Assembly: GCA_015711795.1 (NCBI GenBank)
Contig: JACVJC010000005.1
Location: 1 to 64,000, forward strand
Reading direction: 5' to 3'
Source: Candidatus Geothermocultor quzhuomuensis
Lineage (GTDB): Bacteria > Actinomycetota > Aquicultoria > Geothermocultorales > Geothermocultoraceae
Length of the DNA stretch: 64,000 nucleotides
The notes under the pieces were generated by a model. It was not told the origin of the DNA, searched no databases, and was given only the letters and a program-made list of their open reading frames with translations. The number at the start of each line of letters is the position of its first letter. Position 1 is the stretch's first letter. Made by a program: the position numbers and the translations under genes. Below, piece after piece: positions 59,208-64,000 of this stretch.

Positions 59208-60257
59208 CTACTTCTTCCTCGATGAAGATCTTGGTTTTGCTTTCACCTTGGATTCAGAGCTTGCTTTAGCTTTTATTGAAGCTGGTTTTGATTCCACTCC
59301 CACCTTTTCTTTCCCTGAGAGCCTTTTAAGTAAATCATAAAGTTCCTCAAGTTGAAGTAAATCCATATTGTTTTTTACCCGCATCAAAAAGAGCATATAT
59401 ATAGCAAAAACAAGACTGATAAAAAGGACCTTTAAAAAAAGGCGGGAGAAAGGTCCAGTAGAAAAATCAATTATCATTTGATTGAAATTGGGAAGATGGG
59501 AAAAGACCAAAAAGATATTTATAGCAACGAGGCTAGCAGCCGCAACTTGGATTGTCCAAGCAGAATAAGAAATAAATCCGCTCTTCTCAGCCATCCGTAA
59601 ACTTTCCACTCTCTCACCTATGACTGTAGAAAGAACTACTTTAATCCGGACTATTTCAGATTGAACCAGCCTCAAAAGTTGATAACAACCAATTCCCAAA
59701 TATCCAAAGAGGACAATGAGCAAGAAAAGAGAAAGAGTAGAAGTAGCAGAAAATGGTGAAGGATAAAATGTAAGAACAACCCCTAAAATCGCCATTAAAC
59801 CAAGAAGGGTAACACTATGAGTCAAGTAACGGGTATAAGTATCTTGATAATGAGAAAGGCGATCAAACCATGAATGAACCTCTCGGTCGATGATTTCTTT
59901 AGAAGCTGGTTTTAATTTGCCTAGCAATGTCTTAACCTCATCAAAAGCTTGCCAAAGTTCTTTTCTGGTTTCAATTTTTTTCTCAGGCCAAAGAAGTCTG
60001 GGGTCACAAGACGGACAAGCATCTAAATATTCCAACATAAAATGCTTTTTTCTTGGGCATCGAATAAGTTTTCCTGAAGGACGGAAAATAAGATAATAAA
60101 TTAAATAAGGAATCCAAAGGCCAATTATTCCGATAATTATAATGACAAAGGGATGATAATAGTAACTTTTCATACAACGAGCTCTAGCATCAAAAAAAAT
60201 CCAAACACCAATTAAGACAGAAATAATAAAATTAACTAATAAAAGATAAATCATCAT
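59208..60257 (-). CDS. Multi-pass membrane protein (hypothetical) with CxxC element
   Basis: CPRKKHFMLEYLDACPSC plus several TM segments. Confidence 0.6.
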   Translation of the reverse strand: MMIYLLLVNFIISVLIGVWIFFDARARCMKSYYYHPFVIIIIGIIGLWIPYLIYYLIFRPSGKLIRCPRKKHFMLEYLDACPSCDPRLLWPEKKIETRKELWQAFDEVKTLLGKLKPASKEIIDREVHSWFDRLSHYQDTYTRYLTHSVTLLGLMAILGVVLTFYPSPFSATSTLSLFLLIVLFGYLGIGCYQLLRLVQSEIVRIKVVLSTVIGERVESLRMAEKSGFISYSAWTIQVAAASLVAINIFLVFSHLPNFNQMIIDFSTGPFSRLFLKVLFISLVFAIYMLFLMRVKNNMDLLQLEELYDLLKRLSGKEKVGVESKPASIKAKASSESKVKAKPRSSSRKK

Positions 60258-60381
60258 CCACTCCTTTCCTAATTCTTTTAATTCTTTGAGACTTCAAAAT
60301 TAAAGTATTTCCATCTTCGATAGATTTTAACACTTTCTTCAGTTAACTTTCCTGATTTTTAAAAAATTTTTTTTAACTATT

Positions 60382-61155
60382 TTAACAGAAAACCTTATTC
60401 TTTTTAAAACTTTCCCTTTGTTCTAATCCAACTGATTTTTTTAAAAGTTTTATTTCCTCACTTGTTAAATAACGATACTTACCAAGAGGAAGTTCTTTTA
60501 AGATTATTGGCCCAAAAGCAATTCTTTTTAACCTCACTATGGGATGACCAATTTTTTCAAACATTCTTCTGATTTGACGTTTTTTTCCTTCCTTCAAAAC
60601 TACCTGGAGTTTAGTTGTTTTTTCCAGTTTTTCAATTAAATTCACCTCGCAAGGCTGAGTGACTCCGTTTTCTAGCTCGATGCCAAAACTTAACTTATCA
60701 AGCAACTTTTTGCTTGGCTTACCTTTAACTTCAACTTGATAAACCTTCTTAACCTTAAATCGTGGATGGGTTAGACGATAAGCTAAGTTCCCATCATTCG
60801 TAATTAAAAGAAGCCCTTCAGAATTTTTATCTAGCCTCCCTACTGAAAAAAGATGAACCTTTTCCTTCTCAATTACTTTCTTAATTAAAGAAAAAATAGT
60901 TTTCCGACCAAATTCATCCTTAGCAGTGACTAAATACCCTTTAGGTTTGTTCATGACAAGATAAATAAGTTTTTGAGAAAGCTCTAGTTTCTTTCCATTA
61001 ATCTCAACAATATCTCGTTCCGGGTTAATTTTTTGGCCTATTACTGCTTTTTCCCCATTAACCTTTACTTTCCCTAAAGCAATTAATTCCTCAGCTTGGC
61101 GACGAGAAGCATAACCAACCCTTGAAATAAATTTTTGGATTCTTTCTAGCTTCAT
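60382..61155 (-). CDS. RluB/RsuA-family pseudouridine synthase
   Basis: S4 domain; GRLDKNSEGLLLITNDGNLAYRLTHPR. Confidence 0.94.
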   Translation of the reverse strand: MKLERIQKFISRVGYASRRQAEELIALGKVKVNGEKAVIGQKINPERDIVEINGKKLELSQKLIYLVMNKPKGYLVTAKDEFGRKTIFSLIKKVIEKEKVHLFSVGRLDKNSEGLLLITNDGNLAYRLTHPRFKVKKVYQVEVKGKPSKKLLDKLSFGIELENGVTQPCEVNLIEKLEKTTKLQVVLKEGKKRQIRRMFEKIGHPIVRLKRIAFGPIILKELPLGKYRYLTSEEIKLLKKSVGLEQRESFKKNKVFC

Positions 61156-61156
61156 T

Positions 61157-61702
61157 TCAACCTTTTAAGTTTGCGTCATCTTGAGCTGAAGAGAATTCCT
61201 CGAGCGGAGGTAAATCCTTAATGCTTTTTAAGCCAAAAACCTCGAGAAAATATGGGGTAACACCATATAAAATTGGCTGACCTGTTCCTCCTCTTCTCCC
61301 AATTTCCTTAACTAGCCCGCGCTCAATTAAAGTATTAATCGTAGCTTCTGAATTAACCCCTCTAATAGCATTAATTTCACTCTTGGTTATCGGTTGCTTG
61401 TAAGCAATAATAGTTAAAGTTTCAATCGCTGCTTGAGTCAACCTTTTGTATTCTGTACTTAAGATAAATTCCTCAATGTAAGGAGCATAAGCAGGATGAG
61501 AATAAAAGCGGTAGCCCCCAGCCACCTCTAAAAGCTGAAAGCCTCTTTCCCTCTCCTCATATTCTTTTTTAAGCTCTTCTATTGCTTTTTTAACTACTCC
61601 AGTGGGAATTCCGACAACATCAGCAATTTTCTTAAGAGAAACAGGTTCATCAGCCACAAATAAAATTGCTTCTATGATAGCTTTGAGATTGAGATTTTCC
61701 AT
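61157..61702 (-). CDS. scpB: Segregation and condensation protein B
   Basis: IEAILFVADEPVSLKKIADV, AIETLTIIAYKQPITKSEINAIRGV. Confidence 0.94.
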   Translation of the reverse strand: MENLNLKAIIEAILFVADEPVSLKKIADVVGIPTGVVKKAIEELKKEYEERERGFQLLEVAGGYRFYSHPAYAPYIEEFILSTEYKRLTQAAIETLTIIAYKQPITKSEINAIRGVNSEATINTLIERGLVKEIGRRGGTGQPILYGVTPYFLEVFGLKSIKDLPPLEEFSSAQDDANLKG

Positions 61703-61712
61703 CCGATTACTT

Positions 61713-62462
61713 TTATGTCATTTTAATTTTTATTTTAATATCTTCAAAAGCTCCATTTTGCTCTAACTCAATCTTCCCTTTTCCAAAAAGTTCTAAGAGG
61801 GCGAGAAAAGCAGTTATTACTTCAATTCTTTTCCGATAATGACGAGTTAACTCTTTAAATGTTAACTTCTTCTTTCGCTTTACCTTATTAAAAATGATTT
61901 TAATTTTCTCTTCAACGCTTAAAGGTTGAGGAATTATATGGACGGATTCGATTAGCTGATGGTCATCTTTTCTTAAGAGAATTCTACCAAAATTCCTGAG
62001 GTCTTCTAATTGAACAAACTCTTTGAGGTCAGGGAGGAGCCGCAAATATCTCTCCTCAAGTTCGACTTTCCGAGGATAAAATTTACTTTGTGACTCAAGC
62101 CGAGCTCTTAACTCAAGACCAGCTCTTTTGAACTTTTTGTACTCAACTAAACGCTCTACCAGTTCTTCTTTGGTCATTGGTAAAGATAAATCCTCAGAGC
62201 TAAGTTTTTCCTTCTCATCACTAGCAAAAAGGCTAACTGCTTTAATTTCAAGAAGAGTGGCAGCAACTACCAAAAATTCAGAAGCAATTTCTAAATCCAA
62301 ATCCTTCATCTTGTTTAAATAACCAATATAATCATGGGCAATTTCGGAAACAGAAATTTCATGGATATTGACTTTTTTTCGAGCAATTAAATCAAGAAGG
62401 AGATCAAAAGGTCCCTCATAAACTTTAAGTTTAACTTGATAGCGATTCATTAATGGCAGCAT
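61713..62462 (-). CDS. scpA: Segregation and condensation protein A
   Basis: YEGPFDLLLDLIARKKVNIHEISVSEIAHDYI. Confidence 0.94.
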   Translation of the reverse strand: MLPLMNRYQVKLKVYEGPFDLLLDLIARKKVNIHEISVSEIAHDYIGYLNKMKDLDLEIASEFLVVAATLLEIKAVSLFASDEKEKLSSEDLSLPMTKEELVERLVEYKKFKRAGLELRARLESQSKFYPRKVELEERYLRLLPDLKEFVQLEDLRNFGRILLRKDDHQLIESVHIIPQPLSVEEKIKIIFNKVKRKKKLTFKELTRHYRKRIEVITAFLALLELFGKGKIELEQNGAFEDIKIKIKMT

Positions 62463-63446
62463 TTATTTCTCCAGAGAAATTAATTTCCTAACTTGAGCCA
62501 ATGTCTCTGCCATTAAAGGCTTAACTGATTGAGCTCCTTTAGTCAATATCTCTTCAACTAGCCCTTTCTCCTTTTCTAACTCCTTTCGCTTACTTTGAAA
62601 AGGAGCTAGATAATCACTGATATTTTGAGCCAAGATGTCTTTGCATTCAGTACAACCTCTCAGTGCTTCTCGGCATCCCTTTTCAATTTCCTCAATAAGG
62701 GAATGACTATATATTTGGTGTAAAGAAAAAACGCTACAAACCTCAGGATGACCTGGGTCTTTGAGATAAACCCTTTGAGGGTCAGTTATCATTGACCTAA
62801 CCTTTTCCTTAATAATATTGGGTGACTCATTTAAATAAATAGCATTTCCATAACTTTTGCTCATTTTTCGCCCATCAATTCCAGGCACCCTTTTGGCTCC
62901 AGATAAAAGAGCTTGGGGTTCAGGAAAGTAATTGCCGTAAAGATAATTAAAGCGACGGGCAATTTCCCGAGTAAGCTCAAGGTGGGGAACTTGATCCTCA
63001 CCAACTGGAACTAGCTCACTTCGAACAACTAAAATGTCAGCAGCCATCAAAACAGGATAACCAAGAAAACCATAAGTTGCTAGTTCTCTCCCTTTAAGTT
63101 CTCTCAACTGCTCCTTATAAGTAGTGCAGCGCTCAAGCCAAGGGAGAGGAGTTATCATCCCAAAATAAAGAGCCAATTCAGCAATCTCAGGGCAAGAAGA
63201 CTGGCGATAAAGAGTGCATTTTTTGGGGTCTAAGCCAAAAGCAAGCCAATCTAAAATCATATCCTCAATATATTGAGGTATCTGAAATGGCTTTTCATAT
63301 TCAGTAGTTAAAGCATGCCAGTCAGCAACGAAGAAAAAACATTCATATTTTTCCTGTAAATTAATCATATTTTCTAAATTTCCGTGAAGATGACCCAAGT
63401 GAAGGGTTCCACTTGGTCGGTAACCACTTAACACTCTCTTGCTCAC
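62463..63446 (-). CDS. trpS: Tryptophanyl-tRNA synthetase
   Basis: RVLSGYRPSGTLHLGHLHG, GRKMSKSYGN. Confidence 0.96.
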   Translation of the reverse strand: MSKRVLSGYRPSGTLHLGHLHGNLENMINLQEKYECFFFVADWHALTTEYEKPFQIPQYIEDMILDWLAFGLDPKKCTLYRQSSCPEIAELALYFGMITPLPWLERCTTYKEQLRELKGRELATYGFLGYPVLMAADILVVRSELVPVGEDQVPHLELTREIARRFNYLYGNYFPEPQALLSGAKRVPGIDGRKMSKSYGNAIYLNESPNIIKEKVRSMITDPQRVYLKDPGHPEVCSVFSLHQIYSHSLIEEIEKGCREALRGCTECKDILAQNISDYLAPFQSKRKELEKEKGLVEEILTKGAQSVKPLMAETLAQVRKLISLEK

Positions 63447-63621
63447 CTTAAACCTCCCCCAATTTACTAAATTTTAATTTTCCAACTTCTTAAACAAAAA
63501 ACATCTGAAATTTTAGAATATTTTAATTCCGCATTTCATATTTTTGGTGCTTGGCATTTAGAATTTCTCACCATTACTTACTGGTTTATCTTCTCTTATT
63601 ATCTTATTATTTTTGGCTTTC

Positions 63622-64000
63622 TCAACCCCAGCTAAAAAATTTGATTAAAAAATTTATTAAAGGACCGATAAAAAACCAAAAAAATGAAGAAAAAATAGTT
63701 AAAAGTAAAATTAAAATTAAGAAACCGTAAGGCTCAATTAACCCATATTTGTAAGCAAGTTTAGGAGGGAGAAGAGCTTTCAGCAATCTTGAGCCATCTA
63801 ATGGAGGAACAGGAACCAAATTAAAGACACCTAAAACAACATTAAGGGTAAGAATATATTTAAAAATAAAAATACCAGGCAAAGAAAATTGAGAAGAAAG
63901 TCTTAAAAGGAAGCCAGCTAGGGCAGCAAGTAAGAAATTAGCTGTAGGACCAGCAATTCCAACATAAGCCATATCTCTAATTGGATCTTCAAAGTTACTC
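63622..64000 (-). CDS. Site-2 protease/M50 family membrane metallopeptidase (partial at right edge)
   Basis: SNFEDPIRDMAYVGIAGPTANFLLAAL...NLVPVPPLDGSRLL; frame open to window end. Confidence 0.9.
   Translation of the reverse strand, partial: SNFEDPIRDMAYVGIAGPTANFLLAALAGFLLRLSSQFSLPGIFIFKYILTLNVVLGVFNLVPVPPLDGSRLLKALLPPKLAYKYGLIEPYGFLILILLLTIFSSFFWFFIGPLINFLIKFFSWG

Overview
This 64 kb AT-rich bacterial window looks like an ordinary chromosome from a Gram-positive-type or deep-branching actinobacterial-like lineage. That lineage call is an inference from the SepF/DivIVA/YggT cluster, the DUF881-Sbp-DUF881 cluster, CWB2 repeats and the scpAB/rluB/trpS order. Most of it is housekeeping: dprA-yifB-yraN-rnhB, a PGM/GTP-mannose cluster, ileS-dksA-like-lspA-lgt-rluD, pstSCAB-phoU, cobalamin genes with a riboswitch, and scpA/scpB/rluB/trpS. 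Four regions stand out. (1) At 46.6-48.2 kb, two consecutive redox genes are missing from the ORF track because each has an in-frame TGA at its catalytic cysteine: a lipoprotein-type thioredoxin (W-U-G-A-C) and a YruB-like glutaredoxin (U-P-Y-C). Both lie directly upstream of a thioredoxin reductase, forming a probable selenoprotein redox operon. (2) At 0-4.2 kb there is a decayed region. It holds remnants of a type III CRISPR-Cas locus (frameshifted cas6, cas10 truncated after its HD domain), a truncated ABC ATPase, a broken DUF6391 gene, and isolated 36-nt CRISPR-like repeats ending in ATTGAAAC. Both the cas10 and the ABC ATPase fragments run directly into a copy of this repeat. (3) pstC appears to start at an ATT codon behind a strong Shine-Dalgarno. 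(4) A strongly structured three-way-junction-like element lies between tRNA-Pro(GGG) and an L,D-transpeptidase gene. All calls come from reading the sequence only; no searches were run.
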